From Pseudomonas peradeniyensis (GTDB lineage: Bacteria > Pseudomonadota > Gammaproteobacteria > Pseudomonadales > Pseudomonadaceae), in assembly GCF_014268935.2 (NCBI RefSeq), contig NZ_JABWRJ020000005.1, positions 496,001 through 560,000 of the forward strand: 64,000 nucleotides of DNA, read 5' to 3'. This document shows, piece after piece, positions 48,976-57,524 of the stretch. The notes under the pieces were generated by a model. The model was not told the DNA's origin, did no database searches, and was given only the letters and a program-made list of their open reading frames with translations. The number at the start of each line of letters is the position of its first letter. Positions within the stretch are counted from its first letter, which is position 1. Position numbers and translations under genes: made by a program.

Positions 48976-51900
48976 TCACTCCAGACTGAAGAAGTAACGA
49001 GCGGCCGCCGCGCCGGTAATCGGTGCTCGGTAGACCTCCACGTCCTTGCCGCTGGCGTCGGTGTAGCGCCCGCCGGCGGCATGGCGCTGGGCCGCGGTTT
49101 TCAGGTGCCCGGCGGTGAAATCGACCTTGGCCGTGTCCAGGGCTGGGTAGTGGAAATGGGCGTACCACAGCACCTGGCCGGCGCGGCTGATGCTGTACTC
49201 GTCGATGAAGTCGGCGGGGCGGCCCTTGACCTTGGCCAGGCGTGTGCGACTGCCCAGCGCGGCAATGCGTACTTCGCCTTTTGCCAGCAGGAACTGTACC
49301 TCACCCATCCTAGGTTTGCCCGCCACCGCCGCTTCGATCCGCAGCTGTGTCGCCTGTGACGCGAAGGTCTGCGCCAGCTCGCGCAGACGTTTGGCGACCG
49401 CTTCGGCGTCCTTGCCCTGGCTGGCCTCATCGGTTTCATTATCCTGGGTCAAGCGCTCCTCGATGTCATCGACCATGGCCAGCACGCGGTCGCGCTGGTG
49501 CAGCACCGACTCTTCGATCTCCACCGGCAGATAGCTGTCCGAGGCACGTTGCAGGCGGTCGACCTCCCGTGTGGTCTCGACGATCAGTCCGTCACTGCCC
49601 TTGAGCAGGCGTTTGAGGCTGAGCCCCGAGGGACGGCCAGGTACAACGACCGGCGCGACTTCCACCCATTCACCCTGCTTGAGGTGATACGTCTGGCCGG
49701 GGGTCTTGTTGTCCGGGCCGGGGATGTCGACGGTGTTCTCATCGTTCGCGCGGGGCTCGGCCAGCAACAGGCCGTGCTCGGTGGTTTCAATCAGGCCTGG
49801 GGCCTTGCTGCGCAGTTGCTTCAGGGAACTGACCGGAGGGTAGTCGGGGAGGTTGCCGAGGTCCTGGGCAATCAGCGCCTGGATGTGTTGCAACTCGTCT
49901 TGTAGTTGACGCAGGGTCTGGTGCGGGGCCTCGCCCTGGGTCAGCTCGGCAAGGTTGCCCAGCTGGCGTGCCGCTGCCTGGAAGTGTCCCTGGATGCTGC
50001 GCAGCAGACGCACGGTCAGCTCTTGCGCGGGATCGTTCAACTTGTACAGTTCGCTGCGCTGGACGATCCCCAGCTGGAAGTTTCTCCAGAAACGGTCCCG
50101 CCAGTAGGCGGCCTCGATGCTCATGCCGTGGATCAGGGTCAGGCGATTGAGCAGCCCCTCCAGGTGCAGGAAGCGCAGGATCAGTTCTTTCTGCGTTGTA
50201 GCCGCGGGTCGCGCCACCAGGTCACGCCATTCAACGATGTTGGGGTGTCGTTGGCTGGCCAGTCTGGCCAGCTCCTCCTGACGTTGGCGTAGCAGGGTGT
50301 TGTTGTCGATCATCTGCTTGAGCAGAGGCACCAGCTTGTCCAGGCGCTCGGTGGCGATGCGGATATCGGTGGCGTTGAGTTCCTCGCCATCGTGCTGCTG
50401 TTGCCGGGCGATCTCCAGCAACTGTTCCCGGCCGGGCTTGTAGCGCTTGTTCAGGAGCGTGCCCTGCAGAAGCTGGCAGCAAGCGTCCTGATACAGCGCG
50501 AAGGCATGCACTTTCCTGAAATCTTTCACCGGCTCAATGGCGTTGCGTGCCTTGAGGTGCTCGATGTGCTCGGCCCAGAACTGCGAGAGTGCCTGGATCT
50601 TGCTTTGGCACTGTTCGAGGATGGCGTCCTCCGAGGTGGCGTGCACCAGCTTTTCGACCGTGCTCATTTCACGGATCCTGTCCGACAGGACTGCCTTGTC
50701 CACCTTGATCGCTTCATTGGCCGCGAGCATGGCCTGTTCCTTGTCAAGGCGCAGCTTGCGAATCTGTTCGGACAGTGGCATACCGCCCCTCAAACCCAGA
50801 CGCAGGTCCATCTGCCAGCGGCCGACCTCGTCGCGGTGCAACCACGGACCCTTGGTACGGTCCGGACCGATGATGCGCAGCTTCTGCCGCTCGACCCACT
50901 CGAGCTCGTAGACCTTGCTCTCGAGCAGCGTGAAGAAGCGTGAGTCTCGGATGTAGAGTCCCTGGAGCATGCCGGTTGGAATCGGACTGTCCAGCGCGGA
51001 AGGTTCGATCGTGGCTTGCAGGGCCTTCAGGGCCGCGTTTTGCGTAGCGTTGAGCTTGCGGTCGGGGCGCGCCCAGCCGAATTCGAGGCGGGTGGGTGGC
51101 GATTCACTGGTAACGACAAGCGCGATGTTGGCGGCTGAGGTAGCGGGCGGCGCTCCCTCGGCAGGCGACTGTTCGGCCTCGCCATGCCCCAGTTGCAGAC
51201 GGAAGATCGAGTGGGAAAGCAGCAACAAGGCAATGTTCAACAGCAGGTTGACCAGGTTCAGCTCACGACCGACCGGGTTTTTCTCGGCATCGGATTCGAC
51301 GAACTCGGCCAGCGCGACCTCCATCTGGGCCAGCCATGCAACCTTGCCCAGGGTGTTGCCCGCCAAGGGCAGCAACGTGTTGAACAGCAGCCAGCCCAGT
51401 TCCTTCCAGCGGTTCCAGCGGGTCTGGGCGGTGCTGGCGGACTGTGCCTCGAAGCGTTGGATCGACTCGCTCACGCAGCCCTCGTAGAGCGCCTTGCCAG
51501 GGTCGCCGACGGCGTCCTCGATGGACAGGGTGACCGGCGCAGGCCTACCGAAGGGCACGGCGCTGGTGTCCTCGAGGGGGACGAACAGATGTGGCTCGAG
51601 GAAACCACCGTGGGCATAGAAGCGCCGGTCCTCGGCGGGCAGACGCTGCAACAGATCGTCCTGCAAGGCCCCGGGGGTGCTGACGGCGACGAACAGTGCC
51701 ATGCGATCGGCAAAGTACAGCAGCGGCTGCTGGTGCAGAGGGCGGTACAGCAGGCCGCCTCCGAGACCGGGGCTGTCGGGTTCGATCAGCCAGGTGTTGA
51801 GCGGATGGTCGGCTGATGAGCCGGGTGCCTTGATGAACCCCAGCGGGCGCATGATCCAGCGTGTCGTACCTTGGCCTGGGCCGGGGGCGAACACCTGGGT

Positions 51901-53520
51901 GATGTGCCCGGCCAGGGCCGGGTTGGGCAGTTGGCCGCGCAGGTACAGTTCCATGGCCAGGGCCGGCAGCTGTACACGCAATTGTTCGTGCAGCTGGCGT
52001 TGGCGTTGCGGGCGCTGGATCGTGTCCTCCAGCAGCTGTTCACGCAGCATGGCGGGATAGGTGCGACCGATGTCCAGCTCGGTGACCAGGTGGCGCAGGT
52101 AGGTCTCGTCCATCCAGTCGGGCAAGGCCTTGCCGCTCTTGCTGCCCAAGGTCACGCGTCCCGGCCTGAGCAGCCCTAGATTGCCGATCGCCAATTGGGC
52201 CATCGAGAAGATCACAGGCGTGACCTTTCCGGAGGTGATGATCGCATCCTGCCCGGCAACTGCGCTGGCAGTGGTCTGGTAGTTGGTGACGACGATATCC
52301 TCGGGTGCGAGCGGGCTTTGCGGGTGATCGGTGGTCAGTCGTGCCGCCAGTTTTCGGTTGGCGAAGGCTTCGGCCTCGTCGATACCGTCGAGCCAGAATT
52401 GGCCATTGCTGTCACGGTATTGCTGGGCGACATCGATAAGCCGCTCGCTGTACTGCATCAACGAGCGGCTCGTGGCGTTGCGCAACCAGTCTGGCAAGTG
52501 TTCGCTGAGGGCTCGGCGCTGGGCGGTTTCGGTCTCGTCGCACAAGTCGATCAACGACGTCAGGCGATCCAGGTCTCGATTCAACGCGATGGCGTCGAAC
52601 CTGCCGCGGTACCGCCCGGCGAGGCGCTCCATGAGCCGTATCTGTTGGCTCAACAGCCCCAGGGCCTGTACCTCGAAGACAGAGTCGGTCGAGGTGGCGA
52701 TCTCGAGTTGGGGTGGGGCGGATTGCAGTGATACCGGCAAGGCTCGACCGAGCGCCTGCAGCAGGGATTGGCGTGAAGGGTAACGGAACAGACGGCCGGT
52801 CAGGGTATAGAGCAGTGACACATTGCGAGCTGGATTGTCGTCGCTGTGTTCTACCAGTACTGCGCTGGACAGATCGGCATCGAGTTTGCCGGCAGCCGAC
52901 AAGTCCAGTCCCATGTTGAGTGCCTTGAGTCCTTTCGTGTTCGCCCAGCGGTCGCGCTGACCCTCTGCAGGATCGTCATGTACCATCTGCAGGATGGCGC
53001 GGGCATAAGCTGGCAAGCGGATTGCCTTGCGTTGAACCTGTTGAAACTGATCGCGGAGGTATCCGGAGTACCAGCTCCAGGGTGTCTCGCCATTGATGTC
53101 ATAGCGGCTCCAGTAGGCGACCAGCTGCTGCAGATAGATATCGAGCAACAAGGGGCCTGCTTCGTTGATCAGCCGTTCGACCTCGTGCAGATCGATGTCC
53201 ACCCTACCGGCAGGCTCGGCATCTGTCCGTGTGGTGAGAAAGTCCTCATCGACAGTCAGGTTCAGGGTATCGGCCTGGCAATAGCGCTCCACCAGGACCT
53301 GCGAGAGCGGGCGGACCCAGGGTGCTTTCGGATCCGGTTGCGCACTGGCCAGGTTCAGGGCAAGAGGGTCGTGGACGCTGCTGATATGGCGTTGCTGCCA
53401 TTGTTCGCGCAGGATATCGTCGGCGGCGTCCAGCAGGGTGGGGCGGTCACTGAAGCGTCTGGCGACCTTGCAGTCCAGGCTGCTGAAGCTGGCCAGGCGT
53501 TGGTGCAGGTTGTCGTTCAT
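48976..53520 (-). CDS. giant toxin-like protein, possible DUF6543/dermonecrotic-toxin-like superfamily
   Basis: A 1,514-residue protein, no signal peptide, starting MNDNLHQRLASF after a GAGG box (the frame extends to 53556, but those codons have no support). N-terminal half mostly alpha/beta, with a hydrophobic stretch near 752-775 (NLVNLLLNIALLLLSHSIF); about 900-1250 is long helical and coiled-coil-like. The C-terminal ~110 residues (VRIAALGSRTRLAKVKGRPADFIDEYS, VLWYAHFHYPAL, YFFSLE) form a compact domain that I associate from memory with the ends of other Pseudomonas giant toxin-like proteins. No catalytic motif was identified. It could be a partner or a relative of the LRR-NEL protein; function unknown. 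Confidence 0.65.
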   Translation of the reverse strand: MNDNLHQRLASFSSLDCKVARRFSDRPTLLDAADDILREQWQQRHISSVHDPLALNLASAQPDPKAPWVRPLSQVLVERYCQADTLNLTVDEDFLTTRTDAEPAGRVDIDLHEVERLINEAGPLLLDIYLQQLVAYWSRYDINGETPWSWYSGYLRDQFQQVQRKAIRLPAYARAILQMVHDDPAEGQRDRWANTKGLKALNMGLDLSAAGKLDADLSSAVLVEHSDDNPARNVSLLYTLTGRLFRYPSRQSLLQALGRALPVSLQSAPPQLEIATSTDSVFEVQALGLLSQQIRLMERLAGRYRGRFDAIALNRDLDRLTSLIDLCDETETAQRRALSEHLPDWLRNATSRSLMQYSERLIDVAQQYRDSNGQFWLDGIDEAEAFANRKLAARLTTDHPQSPLAPEDIVVTNYQTTASAVAGQDAIITSGKVTPVIFSMAQLAIGNLGLLRPGRVTLGSKSGKALPDWMDETYLRHLVTELDIGRTYPAMLREQLLEDTIQRPQRQRQLHEQLRVQLPALAMELYLRGQLPNPALAGHITQVFAPGPGQGTTRWIMRPLGFIKAPGSSADHPLNTWLIEPDSPGLGGGLLYRPLHQQPLLYFADRMALFVAVSTPGALQDDLLQRLPAEDRRFYAHGGFLEPHLFVPLEDTSAVPFGRPAPVTLSIEDAVGDPGKALYEGCVSESIQRFEAQSASTAQTRWNRWKELGWLLFNTLLPLAGNTLGKVAWLAQMEVALAEFVESDAEKNPVGRELNLVNLLLNIALLLLSHSIFRLQLGHGEAEQSPAEGAPPATSAANIALVVTSESPPTRLEFGWARPDRKLNATQNAALKALQATIEPSALDSPIPTGMLQGLYIRDSRFFTLLESKVYELEWVERQKLRIIGPDRTKGPWLHRDEVGRWQMDLRLGLRGGMPLSEQIRKLRLDKEQAMLAANEAIKVDKAVLSDRIREMSTVEKLVHATSEDAILEQCQSKIQALSQFWAEHIEHLKARNAIEPVKDFRKVHAFALYQDACCQLLQGTLLNKRYKPGREQLLEIARQQQHDGEELNATDIRIATERLDKLVPLLKQMIDNNTLLRQRQEELARLASQRHPNIVEWRDLVARPAATTQKELILRFLHLEGLLNRLTLIHGMSIEAAYWRDRFWRNFQLGIVQRSELYKLNDPAQELTVRLLRSIQGHFQAAARQLGNLAELTQGEAPHQTLRQLQDELQHIQALIAQDLGNLPDYPPVSSLKQLRSKAPGLIETTEHGLLLAEPRANDENTVDIPGPDNKTPGQTYHLKQGEWVEVAPVVVPGRPSGLSLKRLLKGSDGLIVETTREVDRLQRASDSYLPVEIEESVLHQRDRVLAMVDDIEERLTQDNETDEASQGKDAEAVAKRLRELAQTFASQATQLRIEAAVAGKPRMGEVQFLLAKGEVRIAALGSRTRLAKVKGRPADFIDEYSISRAGQVLWYAHFHYPALDTAKVDFTAGHLKTAAQRHAAGGRYTDASGKDVEVYRAPITGAAAARYFFSLE

Positions 53521-53798
53521 GAGTGGGCCTCGGGCTGTTGAGAGGACCACAATCAAGCACGCTTGCCTGCCGTTTCGTGCGCTAGCTGGCTACCACCTGA
53601 AGGAACCATTATTATTTCGGCATATTACCCAGTGGCGTCGCGCAGGCGAGCAATCCGTACTATTCCCCGGCGCCAGTCAGCGGATTCCTCACGTGTTTCG
53701 GCCAAATCCGCCGTCATTTCTGTTGCCCACTCGGGCGCGGCGCCTTAGACTGCCGCCCCCTGTAAAAGAGTGCCGGTTGGCGCTTGAAGAATTCCGCG

Positions 53799-53818
53799 GC
53801 CGACGAAGCTTCGTCGGC
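53799..53818 (+). promoter_or_regulatory. 20-base palindrome in the dksA2 leader
   Basis: GCCGACGAAG-CTTCGTCGGC is perfectly self-complementary and lies 44 bases before the dksA2 ATG. It may fold as a hairpin in the mRNA leader or be bound by a regulator. The rest of the 342-base gap (53521-53862) holds no credible gene, and no clear Zur-type box was found in it. Confidence 0.5.
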
Positions 53819-53862
53819 GGCACCCGAATCGCCCAAATGCACATTTTTTCATAGAGAAATCG

Positions 53863-54267
53863 ATGACCAAGGAACAGTTGCTGGCCATGTCGGCCGATGA
53901 CTACATGAACGCCGAACAGCTCGCGTTCTTCACCAAGCTGCTGCAAGCGATGAAAGTCGAAACGCACGAGCGCATCGAACTCAGCCGCACCTCCATCGAA
54001 AGCCTGGACAGCCCATCGGATCCGGCCGACGTGGCCTCGGTCGAGGAAGAGCGTACCTGGCTGGTCAACGCCATCGACCGCGACCAGCGCCTGCTGCCGC
54101 AGCTGGAGATGGCCCTGGACCGCATCGCCGACGAAAGCTTCGGCTGGTGCGACGACAGCGGCGAGCCGATCGGCCTGAAGCGCCTGCTGATCAGCCCGAC
54201 CACCAAGTACTGCATCGAAGCCCAGGAGCGTCACGAGCAGCTCGACCGCCACCAGCGGCAGATCTGA
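53863..54267 (+). CDS. DksA2-type RNA polymerase secondary-channel factor
   Basis: A 134-residue TraR/DksA-family protein, the length of Pseudomonas DksA2. It would bind the RNA polymerase secondary channel and, with ppGpp, adjust transcription. In classical DksA four Cys bind zinc; here only the first of each pair is kept, Cys96-x2-Ser99 (WCDDSGEP) and Cys117-x2-Ala120 (KYCIEA). That is the pattern of the zinc-independent DksA2, which in P. aeruginosa replaces DksA under zinc limitation. The N-terminal coiled coil spans about 20-90. A rho-independent terminator follows, so the gene is monocistronic. Confidence 0.85.
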   Translation: MTKEQLLAMSADDYMNAEQLAFFTKLLQAMKVETHERIELSRTSIESLDSPSDPADVASVEEERTWLVNAIDRDQRLLPQLEMALDRIADESFGWCDDSGEPIGLKRLLISPTTKYCIEAQERHEQLDRHQRQI

Positions 54268-54282
54268 TCCAGCGCCTTGCGC

Positions 54283-54322
54283 AAGGCCCCACGGAGTGAT
54301 CCCTGGGGCCTTCGTGTTTTCT
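54283..54322 (+). terminator. rho-independent terminator after dksA2
   Basis: AAGGCCCC (54283-54290) pairs with GGGGCCTT (54305-54312), followed by CGTGTTTTCTT. Confidence 0.75.
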
Positions 54323-54370
54323 TGCCCTGTATCAACGGGTGGCCGGCTGCATCCAAGTGAGCGTGGATAA

Positions 54371-54397
54371 TGGCGTTATAGTGGCGTTTAATGGCGT
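54371..54397. repeat. three phased TGGCGT repeats upstream of the chemoreceptor
   Basis: TGGCGT at 54371-54376, 54382-54387 and 54392-54397, spaced 11 and 10 bases apart, thus on one face of the helix. They lie 32-58 bases before the proposed start, in the promoter zone. Confidence 0.5.
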
Positions 54398-54428
54398 CAC
54401 AATAACGACATGCGGATGGACCACGAAG

Positions 54429-56027
54429 ATGATGCGAGAAGGATCTCTGCCGGCCAGCGAATCACCGCGGGCCACCCCGGCCCTTGCGGGGACCGCCGTT
54501 ACCCTGTTGCAGGGCGTTGCGCTGTGCGCGGTATTGGCGGCCATGGCGTTCGCCGGGCTGCCCTTGTACCTGGCCTTGCCGTTGGCGCTTCTGGTGCTGT
54601 GGCTGCCGCGTGCGCGCAAGGCAGCCGTCGTGCAGCCGACTCCGGCTCCGGCCCAGGACGGTGCGTTGCTTCAAGAGCTGGCTCGTGGCACCAGCCATAA
54701 TGCCCTGTCGGCCGCCGCGGTGGCCCATTCGGTGCAGCAACTGGCGGCCCGGGTGCAGTCGCAGCTGGGGGCGGCCCAGGAGATCGTCGGCAGTGCCGAG
54801 ATCATGATCACCACCGAGGAGCAGACCGCCCAGCTCAGCCAGCAGGCGCTTGAAGCTGCTCGCTCTGCCCACGGCAGCAGCGTGGTCGGCAGCGAAGTGC
54901 TGGCCGAATCCATCCAGTGCATGCGCGAGCTGAGTGCGCGCGCCTCGGCCAGCCGTGAGCTGATCGAGGCCCTGCACCAGCGCAGCGAGGATATCGCCCG
55001 GGTCACCCTGGTGATCCAGGGCATCGCCAGCCAGACCAACCTGCTGGCGCTCAACGCCGCCATCGAGGCGGCACGAGCCGGCGAGCATGGGCGGGGCTTC
55101 GCGGTGGTGGCCGACGAGGTGCGCGGCCTGGCCGGGCGCACCGCCAGCGCTACCGAGGAGGTGGGGCAGATGGTCGCGGATATCCAGGCACGCACCGCCC
55201 AGGTGGTGGCGCAGATCCGCACGCTGGCCGAGGACCTGGGCAAGGGTGTCGGCCAGGTCGAGCAGGCCGGCGGGCAGCTGGCGCAGATCGCCAGCCTGGC
55301 GGCCAGTGTCGAGGGTCAGGTGAGCGAGATCGCCGGGGGCACGCAGGTCAACCAGGCCCAGCTCGACACCCTGTTCCAGGCCGTGGCCCAGGTGCGTGGC
55401 GATCTGGAGGTCAGCGACCAGCAGACCCGGCGCCTGGCCAAGGCGGCCGTGCAGATGGAGGGGCAGGTGGAAAGCCTCAGCGAACGGCTGGCCGAGGTCG
55501 GCCTCGATGCCTACCACCAGCGGGTGTTCGAGCTGGCGCAGGTGGGCGCGCGGCAGATCGGCGAGCGTTTCGAGGCGGATATCGAACAGGGGCGCATCGG
55601 CCTGGATGATCTGTTCGACCGGCAGTACCGGCCGATTGCCGGCATGCAGCCCCCGCGTTTCTCCACGCGATTCGACCACTACACCGATACCGTGCTGCCA
55701 CAGCTCCAGGAGCCGCTGCTGATGCAGGACGGGCTGGTGTATGCCATCGCCTGCACCCAGCAGGGGTATGTGCCGACCCACAACAATGCCTTCAACCAGC
55801 CGCTGACCGGCGATATCGCCCACGACACCGCACATAACCGCAGCAAGCGCATGTTCGACGACCGTACGGGCGCGCGCTGCGGTAACCATCAGCAGCGGGT
55901 ATTGCTGCAGACGTACACGCGAGATACCGGTGAGCTGATGCACGACCTGTCGGTGCCGATCTTCGTTGCGGGGCAGCACTGGGGCGGCCTGCGCCTGGGA
56001 TATCGGCCCGAACCCGGGCTCGACTAA
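54429..56027 (+). CDS. methyl-accepting chemotaxis protein with C-terminal sensory region
   Basis: A 532-residue chemoreceptor. One N-terminal hydrophobic region (about 23-62, helical hairpin) is followed by the signalling domain (about 90-330), whose hairpin tip is IASQTNLLALNAAIEAARAGEHGRGFAVVADEVRGLAGRT. Downstream of the signalling domain lies a C-terminal region of about 170 residues, with DYxxxPxxxxMQPPRFSTRFDHY, IACTQQGYVPTHN and MHDLSVPIFVAGQHWGGLRLGY, resembling a sensor module in the cytoplasm. Ligand unknown. Start MMREGSLP by the ACGAAG spacing; 54432 is equal. Preceded by phased repeats. Confidence 0.85.
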   Translation: MMREGSLPASESPRATPALAGTAVTLLQGVALCAVLAAMAFAGLPLYLALPLALLVLWLPRARKAAVVQPTPAPAQDGALLQELARGTSHNALSAAAVAHSVQQLAARVQSQLGAAQEIVGSAEIMITTEEQTAQLSQQALEAARSAHGSSVVGSEVLAESIQCMRELSARASASRELIEALHQRSEDIARVTLVIQGIASQTNLLALNAAIEAARAGEHGRGFAVVADEVRGLAGRTASATEEVGQMVADIQARTAQVVAQIRTLAEDLGKGVGQVEQAGGQLAQIASLAASVEGQVSEIAGGTQVNQAQLDTLFQAVAQVRGDLEVSDQQTRRLAKAAVQMEGQVESLSERLAEVGLDAYHQRVFELAQVGARQIGERFEADIEQGRIGLDDLFDRQYRPIAGMQPPRFSTRFDHYTDTVLPQLQEPLLMQDGLVYAIACTQQGYVPTHNNAFNQPLTGDIAHDTAHNRSKRMFDDRTGARCGNHQQRVLLQTYTRDTGELMHDLSVPIFVAGQHWGGLRLGYRPEPGLD

Positions 56028-56140
56028 GTCGATTTGTTGCCTGGAATGCAACACTGCTGTACCGCCTTGCGCTTTATTCGCGGGGCACCCAAGTCGTATT
56101 ATGCGCACATCGTTAGGTTGCTAATTAAATTCCGGAGGGA

Positions 56141-56338
56141 ATGATGACTAGCCGAGTCGATGTGGCCGTGATGATCGGCAGTGGTGTGCCACGCTCCTTG
56201 CAGGCCCTGGGCAAAAGGGCCTGCTGGGTGGTGCTGGTTGACGGCGAACGCCGTGGCACGGCCTTCGCCAGCCGCGACGAAGCCCTGGAGTGCCAGGCGG
56301 CGTGGCAGCGGCAAGTGGACAGGAGTCATGCGGCGTGA
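56141..56338 (+). CDS. small hypothetical protein
   Basis: A 65-residue protein, MMTSRVDVAVMIGSGVPRSLQALGKRACWVVLVDGERRGTAFASRDEALECQAAW..., with an excellent GGAGGGA box directly before ATGATG. It may start at 56141 or 56144. No family recognised; the compact WVVLVDGERRGTAFASRDEALE segment looks like a beta-hairpin/helix mini-domain. Convergent with the next small gene (stop to stop 5 bases). Confidence 0.6.
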   Translation: MMTSRVDVAVMIGSGVPRSLQALGKRACWVVLVDGERRGTAFASRDEALECQAAWQRQVDRSHAA

Positions 56339-56342
56339 GGTC

Positions 56343-56540
56343 TCAGCGCTCCAGGTAGCGTGCCAGTTCACAGGCGTCCTGATAACGCTGGCGAAAGCCA
56401 CGGACCTTGCCTGAGGGGCTTTCGGTGATGTGGAACAATCCTTTACCGGCTGCCACGACACGATATCGAGGCTTGTCTGGCATAGCCGCATGACAAGAAA
56501 TGTTACGCGCCTCTCGACGGATTTCAGTGTTTTCGTGCAT
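56343..56540 (-). CDS. small hypothetical protein, convergent
   Basis: A 65-residue protein, MHENTEIRREARNISC..., ending QDACELARYLER. The ATG at 56540 follows CAGGGATACGAAT, a better ribosome-binding context than an in-frame ATG at 56585. The C-terminal part (YRVVAAGKGLFHITESPSGKVRGFRQRYQDACELAR) has the same mini-domain flavour as the convergent gene at 56141. Function unknown. Confidence 0.55.
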   Translation of the reverse strand: MHENTEIRREARNISCHAAMPDKPRYRVVAAGKGLFHITESPSGKVRGFRQRYQDACELARYLER

Positions 56541-56844
56541 ATTCGTATCCCTGTAATGCGCGACGAAGGGTTGGGGCACACTCATGCTGAAGTGTCGCCC
56601 TCAGTAGTCGCATCTTCCTGACCCCATAGCTGTCAGGTAATACGTTTCCTATTTGCGGATAGTTTGCCGAAGCACGCCGGATGTTCCAGCGGGGAAGTGT
56701 TCCCTGCTTGGCGTATCGTCCGTGTGCGTGGATCTTCGCTTACCGAATCCATGGTCCATCGGACTTCGACTTGAAGTGGCTGCCACCCCACGCCCAGCGG
56801 CGTGCGCGGTGCGGCCCGCTGTAATTGATGTGAGGAGCTTTTCA

Positions 56845-57315
56845 TTGGCAGTCAGTACTCTTGATACCCATGCGTTGTTTGCCCTGGGCGATTTGCGCGC
56901 CAAGCTGGTCAAGTTGTTCCAGGGGCGCTTCGTGTATGTCACCGAGCAGAACCCCGACGGCCTGTACATGGCCGAGATCGATACCGACGACGCCATGGTG
57001 GTCGACGACAAGCAGCGCCTGGAGCTGAAAGTGGGTGACCACTTCCGCGCCGCGGTGCTGCCCAGCCGCGAAGGCGGCAAGCTCGAACTGCGTTTTCGCG
57101 AGATCAAGTTCAATGTGTACGGGCAGGGTGACTACGCCTTTGTTTCCGTGCCGGAAGGCGAGGCCATCGTGTTCCGTGAAGGGCAGGGCGTGATGCTGGT
57201 GTTCGCAGCCCAGCAGCAGGTCCAGGAAGGCCTGGGCAAGCTGCTCAAGGCAGTGACCGGCAAGGTCGCCAAGTGGCGCAAGGGCGAGCTGACCACCTTC
57301 AAGGCCAGCGAGTGA
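56845..57315 (+). CDS. hypothetical protein, TTG start
   Basis: A 156-residue soluble protein, proposed start TTG at 56845 after GATGTGAGGAGC (xAVSTLDTHALFALGDLRAKLVKLFQGRF). The frame continues upstream but the residues there (LRLPNPWSIGL...) have no support. The core (RFVYVTEQNPDGLYMAEIDTDD, LELKVGDHFRAAVLPSREGGKLELRFREIKF) suggests a beta-barrel-like fold. No family recognised. Its TGA overlaps the GTG of the next gene (GTGA), so the two are coupled. Confidence 0.65.
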   Translation: MAVSTLDTHALFALGDLRAKLVKLFQGRFVYVTEQNPDGLYMAEIDTDDAMVVDDKQRLELKVGDHFRAAVLPSREGGKLELRFREIKFNVYGQGDYAFVSVPEGEAIVFREGQGVMLVFAAQQQVQEGLGKLLKAVTGKVAKWRKGELTTFKASE

Positions 57316-57521
57316 GCGACGAGGCCACGCCCGCCTCGCGGGCTGATTTCCACCGTGAGCATCAGGCCGATGCGCTTGAGCAGGCCGAGCGCCTGTTGGC
57401 GCGCCGGGATGAACTGCAGGGAGCGTGGCTGGGCTGGGTGGCCGGCGAGCTCTACCAGATGAGCCCACCGCCATTTGTTGCCATGGTGCGACGCGAGTTG
57501 CAGCGTCTGAGCCAGGCCTGA
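57312..57521 (+). CDS. small hypothetical protein, GTG start, coupled
   Basis: A 69-residue helical protein with many charges, VSDEATPASRADFHREHQADALEQAERLLARRDELQGAWLGWVAGELYQMSP... The GTG start overlaps the TGA of the 56845 gene. It ends 3 bases before the convergent stop of the antiporter G subunit. Function unknown. Confidence 0.6.
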   Translation: MSDEATPASRADFHREHQADALEQAERLLARRDELQGAWLGWVAGELYQMSPPPFVAMVRRELQRLSQA

Positions 57522-57524
57522 GGT

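Noticed and set aside
53521..53862. Possible Zur box or zinc-responsive promoter before dksA2
   Set aside because: AT-rich words such as CATTATTATT were seen, but no dyad close to the expected Pseudomonas Zur site.
54462..56108. A 548-codon minus-strand frame opposite the chemoreceptor
   Set aside because: A shadow of the MCP gene; the real one has the conserved signalling-tip sequence.
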